From Astrocystis sublimbata (taxonomy: Eukaryota > Ascomycota > Sordariomycetes > Xylariales > Xylariaceae), in the NCBI GenBank assembly GCA_022453515.1, contig JAJNNY010000160.1, positions 1 to 19,548 on the forward strand: 19,548 bases of DNA, written 5' to 3'. Shown here piece after piece: positions 9,429-19,043 of this stretch. How positions within the stretch are numbered: position 1 is the first letter of the stretch; each line of letters opens with the position of its first letter. The notes below the pieces were generated by a model that made no database searches, was not told the DNA's origin, and saw nothing but the letters and a program-made list of their open reading frames with translations. The translations under genes and the position numbers were made by a program.

Positions 9429-9466
9429 TACTAACCTTAACTTGGCTAAGCCGCTTTTATAATTAG
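9429..9466 (-). repeat. 38-bp perfect inverted repeat, right half
   Basis: This is the exact reverse complement of 9325-9362 and closes the central stem across the 66-bp spacer. Everything outside it continues as the long right arm. Confidence 0.9.
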
Positions 9467-10392
9467 TATAATAGCTTAAAGCTATAAAAAACATACTTTT
9501 TAAAAGCTTTATATTAATAATAATAAATCTATAAGATAAATCAAAAGGTTAAAAAAAAAAACACGTAATTAAAAGGATTAAAATACTTAACTAAGTATTT
9601 AAATATATTAATTAATATATAGTTATTAATAATAATATAAAAAAATTAACCTATTAATTTAAGAGAACAAAAGCCTTATAATAATTCAGATTAATAGATA
9701 CTTAAAACAATCCCTCCTTTCGCTAGAAAGCACTTACCGCTAGGACTCCGGTTCAAACACTACTCCAACTTTTTTTACGCCCAGCGAGAGGGGGGTAGTT
9801 ACAGCATGCACCTTTGTAAACCTTGACATGGCTATCCCATGCTGTAAGGTGCTTTGCCAGACCGCCAGCCCTTGATAGTGCCATGCTACTGCCAGTCACG
9901 TGACCTTATCGATAGAGGGGCTAGCCCACACACTTACTGTATTTAGTGGGATCTGTCAAATATAAGCGATAACTTGCAGCAGGTGGTAAAGTGGTGATTG
10001 ATTGTTCTTGTTATTGTCCTCTCCCGAGACGCGCTCGTCCTAGAATAGTATGGGGGACCTGGTTCCTTGACATGGGTCCTACATCTAGCCCTCATTTAAC
10101 CAATAATACGGATAACCTCATACCCCTTATATCTGACAGGATCTGCCTTACGGCTGATCCTTCCCTTCCTTTTTACTTCCTTAACTGTAGATCTTAGTAT
10201 AATATATCACATATAGCTGGAGCCCTGTCCCTTCGTAAGTGTGACGAGTGCAATAATAATCTATATAAGTTTATTAAACATAGATATAAAAAATCTTTTA
10301 ACCGCTAGCTTTAGGTACCACCGCTAGAAGATAATATACTATTACCCTAGATAGCCGCTTACAAGTATCGCCTAATACTTCATGCATGCTTA
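9467..10392. other. Repeat-rich, AT-rich inner arm (right)
   Basis: Mirror of 8399-9324. The inner 240 bp is very AT-rich and differs from the left arm at about eight places, for example A11 at 9551-9561 against T9 on the left. The CTAGCGGT octamers are at 9736-9743, 10301-10308 and 10320-10327 (minus strand). A poly-T run (T7, 9770-9776) faces A8 in the left arm. Confidence 0.6.
9879..10211 (+). mobile_element. Candidate solo LTR (right copy)
   Basis: Mirror of 8580-8912, here on the plus strand. It starts TGCCATGCTA at 9879, has TATA-like AAATATAAGC at about 9958, and ends CACA at 10211. The flanks are GATAG (9874-9878) and TATAG (10212-10216). The 68-codon open frame inside has no family match that I recognise. 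Confidence 0.35.
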
Positions 10393-11034
10393 GTGTCCAG
10401 CATTAGGACAGGGAAACGGAAGTCTCCTCGATTTGACTATCGGAATATCTGCTTCTGGAGAGAAACACCATACACCTTGACTTGTCTTGCGCAATCTCGA
10501 CCTAATGTCTCCGATTACCTCGATCAACTCTCTTGTCGGCTTCTGATGCAACTTGCCTGTACCGACATAGATAGAGCTCGTACAAATCGTAACTACGGGA
10601 TAGAAAACGACATAACCGCAAGTTGCAGGCGTTTCATTGGCAAGTCTTATGATCGGTCAAGTAAAGGGCAAACCATGATGTCTTTCCTCGATGCTCACGA
10701 GATCTTTTGTGCCGGGGTCATATTTGCGTGTCTTTTGCAGCGCAGTAGCCATAGTGTCGAATTCTTAAGCTCCCAGGTGGCTGTGGTAATCCAAAAGTGC
10801 TCCACACTCGTCACTCTAAGCACCCAGCAGTTCCCACTGCTTAAAGCATTTCATAGAGTACTAATCGCCATCTCAAGTCGCTATGCAACGTCTGATCACA
10901 CTCCCGGAGCGGTACAACACCTGCAACCCCCAACTGAGATTTTGCTAACTCGGAAACAGTATGAAAACGCCTTTAGCGAGGTAGAACATGCTTTTCCACG
11001 AAACGTACTCGACTTAGTCAGGCATTATCTATAG
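10393..11034 (+). pseudogene. C-terminal fragment of a fungal Zn2Cys6-type transcription factor (gene E, right copy)
   Basis: Encodes exactly the same 213 codons as 7757-8398. The frame is open from a GTG after CTTAG, which could be a splice acceptor, and ends TAG at 11034. The 5' exons and DNA-binding domain are absent here too, so the truncation came before the duplication, or both arms derive from one molecule. It is convergent with the permease, whose stop is 114 bp away. Confidence 0.6.
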
Positions 11035-11148
11035 TCATATTCGTGTTGAGGGAGTTGGTGACTTTAGGAGGATTGAAATCTTATATGAACCTGAGATCAG
11101 AGACTTGTTCAATCTCATAATAATTAATAAACAATTGAGACAATACCT

Positions 11149-13016
11149 TTAAGCCCATAGAATGGTTAACCAACCCCATTTGCTTTTTCTTGGCTCCTCA
11201 ACTTCCTGCTCCTGTTCCTTTTCGCTCTGCGCGATATCTAGATAATGTTGAATAGGAACCTCGTCTAATGGGACGATCTTCGAGCGCTTTACGATCTTGA
11301 AGCCAAAATAAAGAATTATAAAGATGGGGATGTTAATGTAGCTGGAGATAAATGTCTCTGTCGACCATCTTCGCGATGAACAACAGGTTAGCAAACGTGA
11401 CCATTGGTAACGTGTGATGGGAAGATCATCAACTTACTGGCCATGTATGAATGTAGAGAAACCTCCGGTGATGAGCAAAATAATTTGCATAGAAAAGGCC
11501 CACCAAGTCAGATATGGCTGGAGAGGCGCTGCCCAAGGAAGTCGATCTCTCGAGATCGATTGTTTCTGGCATGCGTAGTAAAGTCTCAGGTACACTGTTG
11601 TGATACTTAGCCAATTCACCAGGGTTGAGATCGAAACAAGATCTTGCAGCCAGTTGAAAGCCTCTGAAGCTGAGCTGGACAATGATAGATATGCCAGCCC
11701 TATGAAGACACCATAAAAGAGGGCAGAGTAATGTGGAACTCCGAAACGGTTCGTCCGCGTGAAAATCTTGGGTACTCTTCCTTCATGAGCCATACCGTAG
11801 AGACTACGGGATCCCCATAACAAAATTGAGTTGCCAGCTGACCAGGCCGAAGTTAAAACGACTGCATTGATGATCGAGGGCACAACCTTGATCCCTGCGA
11901 GCGTAGCAGCGATCACGAACGGGGATTGGGCCGCGTCTCCTGTCGTATGCAGCAAATTTGGGTCGTCCGAAGGGACGATAAGGCCAACGAAGAAGATGGT
12001 AACCACTGTCTTGTATTAGCATTGTCTTCTTTCCCTCTTTGTCGCAACTGGGTTGACATACCGTAGAATATCAAAATTTTCCAGAAGATTCGCCTCGCTG
12101 CCATCGGTATTGACTTGCGTGGTGATTGAGTCTCTCCAGCTGTCAAAGTAATGTTTTCGATACCAGAGTATGCGTACAAGGAGCTGTTCAAAACCCTGTA
12201 GAATCCGAGGAAACGTCCAAGCGCACCATCGATGCCAAGGAATTGAGTAAAGGGGCCTGGATTGCCCCAGTACTTGAAACCAATTGCTTCGTGATTAGGT
12301 GCTCCTCCCGTTGTGATCACAAGAGCCTAGTGTCCAATTAGTCTTCGTGCTAAGTCGGACGGAGCGGCAGAGATTCGACCTACCAAGAAATTCAGTCCGA
12401 TGACCAGCAATATCTTCAAAATCGAGAACCCGTACTCGAGCTCGCCATAAAAGCGCACCCACAGGAGTGTTGTCCCCAACATAAGAAGTCCAAGCACAGT
12501 GATAAAAATCGCACTGCTCGCCGAGGTCCAGTACTGAATGATCACAGCAGCAGCAGATACTTCAGCCGGGACAGACACAATGTGTGCATAGATCTGGTTC
12601 CAACCATCCGCGAACGACAGGGCAGGGTCGACAAAGTGCTCGGCATAGCGTATGATCCCACCATTGAGGGGCATGAGAGCGCCCATCTCGGCAGCCGCGA
12701 AGACGGTTCCAATGGCTACAGTTCCCATGACAGAGTATCCAAGAAGTGCTCCCAAGGGCCCTCCCCGCTGAATGGCCTGGCCAGATGACAGGAAAAGCCC
12801 AGTGCCGAGAGTCCCGGCGAGGGCAATCATCTGCACATGTCGCTGGTGCAGACCTTTCCTGGTCTCTTTTATCTCAACGAATTCGTCGGACAACACTTCG
12901 ACATCTCCAGGATGTGTATCAATATTTGCGCCATACTTCTCGCTATCGTGGTCTACTTTGCTATCGGCAGCGGAGATTGACATGACGTGAGATGCACGTA
13001 GAGAACAAGCTGACAA
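11149..13016 (-). CDS. Amino-acid permease, APC/AAT (YAT) family (gene D, right copy)
   Basis: Mirror copy of the 561-aa permease. Exons on the minus strand: 13016-12384, 12326-12062, 12005-11438 and 11368-11149. All exon sequence matches the left copy, so the proteins are identical. The only difference is in intron 3 (11369-11437), which has one extra C (CCC against CC) and is 69 bp long. Motifs are as in the left copy: AGTLGTGLFLSSGQ in the first membrane helix, twelve predicted hydrophobic segments and a charged C-terminal tail. If the duplication is real, this gives two functional copies with diverging promoters and could raise permease dosage. Confidence 0.92.
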
Positions 13017-13819
13017 GCAACAAATGTTTCATTTGGCGGCGCAGACGGAAGGCAATCAGGTGTGTAGATTGTCTTATGTGCAATTGAACGGAACATTTGT
13101 AACGTAATCACAGCGAGAGTAGGCTTTAGGCCCGAGTCTTTAAACCTGAGGCTGCTCTCTTATCTAGCCCACCTATGTCCCAATGTAGAACATAAAATGT
13201 CTGGCACTTCGGCTGTATCAATCCGATAGAGATACGCTGGCTGATAAGGAGCTAATATTTCGATGTTTCTATTGAATTTAACTAGGGATGTTTGACGACC
13301 CGACATGATTGATCTAATCGAGCATTGGTCAATGGTTCGGCACATATCACGGGTGAGGGGCAATGTGGGGTGTGGTAAGACTAAACAGGGAGGTATATGC
13401 GCCGTATAGACGCATAGATAAGAGACCACCCCGGACAATATAATGATAACGTATCATGGCACAGGGGATATTGGCCAAATCAGGCAATTGCACTCCAGGG
13501 TTGATAGAGCTGTGGTCCATAGCTATTCCTGTAGTCTCAGAAGAGCCTCTGAGACTTTGAGCAAGAGCCACTCTCGAGTCATCCACGACTTCATTCCGTT
13601 TCACGATGCAAGAGTCCAGACATGGACATCAGATTCCCAGACGCCGAATTCTCTTTCGCTACCCGTATTGTCCATTCCATTAACAGGATCTGGAGCTTCC
13701 TTGGCACACTATGACAATAACGAGGGATTGTCAGCGAAGGATGTTCGGGAGTCTGATCGCTTTACACAACCAACTAAGGGAGCCTTCGCTAGATATATGT
13801 ATGCATATGGAGGTCGTCA
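13017..13819. other. Intergenic C-D (right arm)
   Basis: Mirror of 4973-5775. It contains the hairpin at 13533-13556 and, next to 13016, the presumed permease promoter. The 148-codon plus-strand open frame at 13443-13889 overlaps the ankyrin gene and is not supported. Confidence 0.4.
13533..13556. repeat. Perfect 9-bp hairpin (right arm)
   Basis: Mirror copy of 5236-5259, with the same stem and loop. It lies about 290 bp beyond the end of the ankyrin gene (13820). Confidence 0.6.
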
Positions 13820-14614
13820 TCATGGCTTTTGTGAAGTGCATTCAGTGTTATTAAGCCAGTCAACCACTCCTTGTGCTTCGCTGCGTTGAGCTGCTTCCAA
13901 TGGGGTGATGGGCTCCCAAGACGGCACAGCATTGATGTTCGCCCCATGCTCAAACAAGAACTTCGCAGTTCCAAGTTGGCCGCCGTGGCAAGCATTCCAA
14001 AAGGCACCATCTGTCTCCTCTTGAGATGGCCGATCGCTTTTCGACCTCGAGCGATTCTTTTCTGCGGCAACATTTCTGCTCACGCTGCGTTCGTGATAAC
14101 TGGGGTCGCTCTCGTAGAACGCTCGCACACGATCTAAAAGACCCAATGTCGATGCATCTTGCAGGCCAACGGATGCTCCGCGCCGTATCAACTCATGCGC
14201 AGCTTCGATCTGAAGAAAAGCCCGGGCGTCGGCCAAAGGGCTGCCACCGCCAATGACTCCACCGGGGGCCTCGATGTCAGCTCCTGCATCTAACAGCGTC
14301 CCGATCAAGTCTACGTCGTTACAGCTGGCAGCCCAATGCAATGGGGTCTCGCTGTGTTGAGGGCCCTCAAATGCAACATTGATATCGGCCCCGTACTCAA
14401 TCAAGAGCCGCGCTGTCTGAACTCGATGCGGAAGATGTCCAGGGTAGTCTGTCAAAATGTGGAGAGGCGTGCGGATGCCTGTCTGAAAGTGGCCAATGCG
14501 TATCTGGGCTAAGTCTGGAGTGGCTTCGAGCATGGCTCTTAGTGCTTCGGTATCCCCAGCACATATCGCAACCTTCAGAGCGTTCGCTTTAGGATTTTCC
14601 GGGTGTAGAGACAT
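13820..14614 (-). CDS. Ankyrin-repeat protein (gene C, right copy, probable native form)
   Basis: A 264-aa protein. Ankyrin units: residues about 11-40 (NALKVAICAGDTEALRAML), 45-80 (RTPLHILTDYPGH, ARLLIEYGADIN), 88-120 (ETPLHWAASCNDVDL, LLDAGADIEAPGG), 121-155 (GGGSPLADARAFLQ), and a last pair after a polar linker (AFWNACHGGQLGTAKFL, FEHGANIN). This arrangement, with its GGG-PLADA segment, is a recurrent stand-alone ankyrin protein type. The role is probably protein binding, in the cytosol; no signal peptide or membrane segment is seen. The start ATG at 14614 has A at -3 (ACAAGATG). A 64-codon upstream frame (14589-14783) overlaps it in another frame and is probably not translated. The left copy lacks one C just after this start. 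Partner and pathway are unknown. Confidence 0.78.
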   Translation of the reverse strand: MSLHPENPKANALKVAICAGDTEALRAMLEATPDLAQIRIGHFQTGIRTPLHILTDYPGHLPHRVQTARLLIEYGADINVAFEGPQHSETPLHWAASCNDVDLIGTLLDAGADIEAPGGVIGGGSPLADARAFLQIEAAHELIRRGASVGLQDASTLGLLDRVRAFYESDPSYHERSVSRNVAAEKNRSRSKSDRPSQEETDGAFWNACHGGQLGTAKFLFEHGANINAVPSWEPITPLEAAQRSEAQGVVDWLNNTECTSQKP

Positions 14615-16007
14615 CTTGTGTTAGATGATTGTCACTATGTGTACCGATCGACAAAGGGATCACTGCTGCTGAACTAGATGCTAGCGATGCCACCATAGCT
14701 GGTACGCCACACTGGTGAAGTGGAACCGTGGCGCTGGCGAAGTCGAGTTTGGACGTGACTGCTGACACGGTGCAAGACAGCATGCCCTAATGATTCTTAA
14801 AACATAAGTGTTGTTATTCTAACACAACGTGGTTGACTAAGCAATAGCAGAAATGCTTTTTATGTCTCATTTGAATTTGGCATTACTTAAAATAAAAGAT
14901 TGATCTCAGGGCGAATATATGTTGTTCAATTAAGGACAACCGGTTTAACGAGTCTAGCATATCCCAGCTAGCTCACTAGCGACAGCCTTGGCAAATAACC
15001 TCACAACCGAGGCAGCGTCAAAAGGAACTAAGTCGATACAAAGTAAAGTTCTCTCCCTAGGCAATCGTAGATACAAATGATGTGCATTAGTAAGAGAGGC
15101 TTCAATATGTGACTGGTAGTGAATAGGAGACGTTGTGTTACTGCTAAAATGACGGGAAGAAAATTAACATAGCTTGTATAAGACAACGTACGGTCTTACC
15201 CCGCATAATAACCTGTCTCAAGTAGAGGTCTACTACTTGACTTTCCTTCTTTGTGATATGTGAAGCCGAGGATCTGGATATGGGCACTTCCTTGCCTTAA
15301 TGCAGTTTGTTGATAAAATCACACTGAAGCCTCTACGCAAACCAACCTAGATGCTTAGCATATATCGACCTCCCAGGCTGCCCGCCTGTCGGCCCTGCCA
15401 TGATCGAAATGTGAAAGTAAAGTCGTCTTGGATATCATCTATTTTAAGATTACATTAACCAGTATTGTTTAGTGTGATCACAGACCAAAATGTTCGCCTT
15501 GCGCGAAGAGCGGGAGTAATTGTACCATCTCTAGTCCTAGCGGGCATTCATCTATTTCAGAGAGTGAGAGTCCCATGGCCTTTGAGTTATGTCGGGTGTT
15601 ATAGAATTGCTATGGTACATAGGCTAGCAAATATCACGGAGCGGAGATACCTCGCCGAGTTGGAAAAAGCGGCATAGTTTGGTCTGCCCTCATCTGCTGA
15701 TGAGACAATATCGATGAGCAAGGAGACATCCCTGTCTCAAGTGACTGGGAGTCATAACGATGATCATGGAGCGACAGGTCCGAGCTGAACCATGATAACT
15801 TCAATTGGGACTTCCTCGACGGAGAAAACCAATGGAACATTGGCAACTATGTTTGGGACGGCCCCAGCCAAGGTTGGGGACTAATATATGACACAATCAT
15901 GTTCTGAGTATCAACAATATTTATTTTATGAGGGGTTTTACAGAGGGGCTAATAAATCAAGTTGCGCCCACTAAATAACCCAACCCCGGAGTCCGCTCAC
16001 ACCTGCG
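14615..16007. other. Intergenic B-C (right arm)
   Basis: Mirror of 2785-4009 plus the upstream region of the ankyrin gene. No gene is supported. A 70-codon open frame at 15465-15677 (+) is in good order, but I see no family feature in it. Confidence 0.4.
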
Positions 16008-16823
16008 TCATGTCCTAGTTTGAGCTTGGTTCGTACTGCGATTCGTTAGCACTTTATCAAACCTCACTTCATAGTCCGGGGTTAGCCCACTATCATCTAG
16101 TCCGTGCTGAGTGTTTTCCGTGCGGTTCATAGAAGATTCCCACCGCCGGCTGCACCATAATGCGACCAGCGTATCGACTTTTGTCCGCGGGAGTGAAGCT
16201 GTCACAACCAGCCGGTGCGTATCATCGAGCTCCTTCTCGACCGCGATGTCGTTGCCCTCGCTATCTTCCCACTCCCACCGGCTTTCCCCTTTGCGCAGCT
16301 TAAAGACAGGTTTTGCGTTCTTGGCAAACTCCGGTAAGTTGAACTCATTACCTTTGCTAGTGACATTGACCGGCAGGGCCGTGAAAGCGGAGCGCAAGCG
16401 CGCTTTCTTCAGGCCAACATGTCCCAGACCTTGCTCGGGGACTGCGCGTGCGAGAAACCTTGGGCAACCGGACGGGAGGGGGTCGTACATGATCGGGTGT
16501 CGGAAGTCCCAATCGCGTGTTCTCCACGACCGCTCAAGAGTGAATACGTGGCGGCGACGGTCACGAACGGAGGGCTCATCATCGTCGTTGGTCCCCACGA
16601 CAACATCGACGCGCTTCAATTTGATCTTAATCGATGCACACCTCGGCGACTCGATATCATAGTCCAGCTCGTACAGTGGCGCCTTGGACGAAGTTTCGGC
16701 GTATATACTCTTGCCCGCCAAGACCATTTCCATTGGCTGCATGACATAGTCCGTGGGACCGCTATCTTGCGCTGCCTCTGCGTAGGACGGGGGGTCATCG
16801 TTGGTTTCCAGTTGCTCTGACAT
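16008..16823 (-). CDS. Hypothetical protein with N-terminal PPSY motif (gene B, right copy, intact)
   Basis: A single open frame of 271 aa. Residues 11-14 read PPSY, a PPxY motif of the kind bound by WW domains such as those of Rsp5-type ubiquitin ligases. The rest is a soluble mixed-charge protein with LYELDYDIE, RRRHVFTLERSW, GLKKARLRSAFTALPV and a Trp-rich end (LVALWCSRRW). This layout is like a family of fungal proteins of unknown function. No membrane segment, signal peptide or catalytic motif is seen. The last 40 or so residues look less ordered and could be frame read-through. A 32-base GT..CTAAC..AG segment near the end is too short for an intron. The ATG at 16823 is preceded by CAAC and a pyrimidine-rich leader. 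The left copy is frameshifted. Confidence 0.72.
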   Translation of the reverse strand: MSEQLETNDDPPSYAEAAQDSGPTDYVMQPMEMVLAGKSIYAETSSKAPLYELDYDIESPRCASIKIKLKRVDVVVGTNDDDEPSVRDRRRHVFTLERSWRTRDWDFRHPIMYDPLPSGCPRFLARAVPEQGLGHVGLKKARLRSAFTALPVNVTSKGNEFNLPEFAKNAKPVFKLRKGESRWEWEDSEGNDIAVEKELDDTHRLVVTASLPRTKVDTLVALWCSRRWESSMNRTENTQHGLDDSGLTPDYEVRFDKVLTNRSTNQAQTRT

Positions 16824-17294
16824 GTTGAGACTGCTGGTCGAACAGATTTAGGAAGAAAGAATTGAGACACGGAAAAACTGAAACTGCAACTTTGAAAAAG
16901 CATAGTTATGCCAAGATTGACAACAAACCCGTTACTCGTCTTACGTTTGCTTCTTATTCTAAAATAAGACTGGGAGCAAGGGACAAGCCACACTATTACG
17001 TAGTTCGAAGCGTGGCATGCACGTTGATACCAACAATAAAGCTATCTCATCACACCCCCCCACCTCACACTCGCATGGGAATCACAACTTATAGTCTTGC
17101 AATGCGGCGCGACCAACTATTGCGGAGAAAAGACGCTGTTCCTACCGCATCAGTAAAATTGACTTACATATGCGACACCAACAATGTCAAATCTCGGCAT
17201 TGATCAGCAGCTTTAGCTTCAAAGGGCATCTATTTACTCTATGTGATGTCCCACCCTGCAGCCTTCATCCAACCTTGCCGCTGCGTCCGATGAG
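16824..17294. other. Intergenic A-B (right arm)
   Basis: Mirror of 1500-1969. Carries C7 at about 17055-17061 where the left arm has G6. No gene is supported. It presumably holds the gene B promoter at its left end. Confidence 0.4.
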
Positions 17295-18474
17295 CTAACT
17301 AATTTCAATTAAAGCTAGGTTGTGGTATATGAGTGGATAATGCCACCCTGGCACTGTGCATACTAGGAAAGTGATGACCCAACAATATCCAAGTAGTCGA
17401 AAGCCGAAGCTAGGCTTTGACCCTGTCCCGCGGCTGTTCGCCCCGATTCTTCGCCGCGCCATCGAGACAATTGTCTCGACTAGACACAATGCATAACTTG
17501 TCAGGAAGAACCGCATGTCATGTCTAAATGTGTTGTGGTGATACATGGTCCAGTTCACCATGGCGTGACAAGCCCCCGAGAGGAGGAATATCCAGAGCGC
17601 ACGCACTGCTCCGATGCGATGCAAGGACGGTGGGATCCAAGCCGAGAAGGGAGCCACATGTAGCCGGTGCCAGAAAACTCCCCAGAAGCGGCGCAAAGAA
17701 TAGGATTCGAAGACACTGCCAAACAGCGGTGGCCAATCAGAAGGATTGTCCCAGCGGAGTGCGACGACGGACAGTATACCTAGAGCGCAGTGCCACAAGC
17801 TCAATGTGTGATAGGTGGCCCAAATCCAATGTACCGACACAGTTGCCCTCAGAAAAAAAATCGCGCGGCGTTAGGATTGGGAGGATCCCTTGTCTCTCTG
17901 GAGCAAAGTCGCGGGGTTGAACGCCGAGCTCTAGCAGGACAAACGGGTAGAGTACGCCAATGACACGACCGACAGCCCAGAGAATAATGATTTGGTAGGA
18001 TTGGCAGATGAGAAATGAAAGACGTTCGGAGGATCCGGTGATCTTTTCGTGGTAATCGGGATAACCGGCACGGGCTAGGCGTCGAATGTTCATCCACGTC
18101 CGCATGAGGGCCCAAGCTTGCTGCGAAAAGGACAGCGATCGTAGATCCATGACGTGCTGATCGAAAATTATCAATGCAGTTGTATGAAAGGTAACGCCAA
18201 TAACGAATGGAATCGTGATGCCGGGATAGAAGGACAACACGAGGGGGCTGGCTTGCAAGGACATTGCAACGAGGAGAACATGGAAGCCAGCGAGAATCTG
18301 GCGCTTTACACTTGACGGCGGCGTTTTCATGGCGAAAACGAAGAGGGCTGTGGTGAAAGAAAAGAAAAGTAAAGGCTCGGCTAGAATGAATGGATCCATC
18401 TCTTGATTTGGCATTCGATCTAGTTCAATTGAGCTGACCATACTCGGTATCTCACTTATCATACAGAAGGTCAT
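17295..18474 (-). pseudogene. Wax-synthase-like MBOAT O-acyltransferase, one-base frameshift (gene A, right copy)
   Basis: Mirror copy of 320-1499 with the same two overlapping frames (18474-17737 and about 17852-17295) and the same run of eight identical bases (A8 on the plus strand, 17853-17860) that separates them. The membrane segments and the motifs FWGVFWHRLH and SGACHAMVNW are all present. Because both arms have the same run length, the shift either predates the duplication or reflects one source molecule. An annotator could hide the shift with an intron, because a CTAAC and a pyrimidine tract ending CTGAG precede it. However, such an intron would remove a conserved segment, and no good donor is seen. 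Confidence 0.72.
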
Positions 18475-19043
18475 TTATACAACAACTGACTACGGTCAAG
18501 CACGATACTATGTATCGAGGCAAAAGTGGCTCTCAATCCTGTTCAACTTGAAGCAAGGCAATCTAAATTTGTCCTTCCTACGAGACCAACTCCTGACTTT
18601 CATACAAAGTATGGTGGCAGGATTCCTCTCCTACTATTTGGTAATTAGTGCCATACGTAAGAACCAACATTAACAACAAGCCTTCCTAGAACCAACATTT
18701 GCTACTATTCATGGCGCATCTTCACGCGAGAAAACGGCACAGTTGGAACTATGACTTCATATGTCATACTTGTTTTCAACTTCAGATCCATAAGGATTGA
18801 CGAGCTAGGAGAACGATGTGCTGGTGTCTCAAAGGGACGGCGTGTAGAATTGAAGTACAGGTGAAGTTCGTAAGCGACAATACAATCGTAGTAAATATAA
18901 ATAAGGCAGTCCCTCTTGCCAACAAAATCATAACTCTGCTCACCTTCACCAGCAACAATCATTTGACTCTATAAGACCTGAAAAGTTTGATTCTCTGATA
19001 TGAAATTCGCCGTTCAACAAGCCTCACACTAAATCCCCCCACG
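18475..19043. other. Intergenic: arm end and promoter of the flanking gene
   Basis: Positions 18475-18793 are the end of the right arm, upstream of gene A. Positions 18794-19043 are unique and should hold the promoter of the cysteine-rich gene, including a TATA-like CTATAAGAC at about 18969 and a 10-codon upstream frame at 19000-19032. An 85-codon minus-strand open frame (18705-18962) crosses the arm border and has no family feature. Confidence 0.5.
19000..19032 (+). promoter_or_regulatory. Short upstream open reading frame
   Basis: ATG AAA TTC GCC GTT ... TAA encodes MKFAVQQASH and ends 11 bases before the ATG of the cysteine-rich gene. If it lies in the transcript leader it could lower or condition translation of the main frame. 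Whether the transcript includes it is not known. Confidence 0.4.

Larger units (their letters stand above)
9429..18793 (-). repeat. Right arm of giant inverted duplication (palindrome)
   Basis: This is the reverse complement of 1-9362. Base 18793 pairs with base 1, and sequence from 18794 onwards has no counterpart in the window. All genes of the left arm appear here in inverted order and on the opposite strand. Where the two arms differ inside gene B, this arm keeps the longer open frame, and in gene C it gives the simpler start. The arm may therefore be closer to the true sequence. Confidence 0.97.

Noticed and set aside
9725..9776. RNA polymerase III gene or tRNA-derived SINE (B-box-like GGTTCAAAC followed by T7)
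   Set aside because: The flanks do not form a T-stem and no convincing A box or cloverleaf can be drawn.
1..18793. CRISPR array, bacterial phage island or terminal inverted repeats of a linear plasmid
   Set aside because: There are no spaced short repeats, no phage or plasmid polymerase genes, and genes contain spliceosomal introns. The arms lie back to back and not at two ends of a replicon.
18705..18962. 85-codon minus-strand frame across the arm border
   Set aside because: It spans the junction of duplicated and unique DNA, lacks features of a real protein and overlaps the promoter region of the flanking gene.
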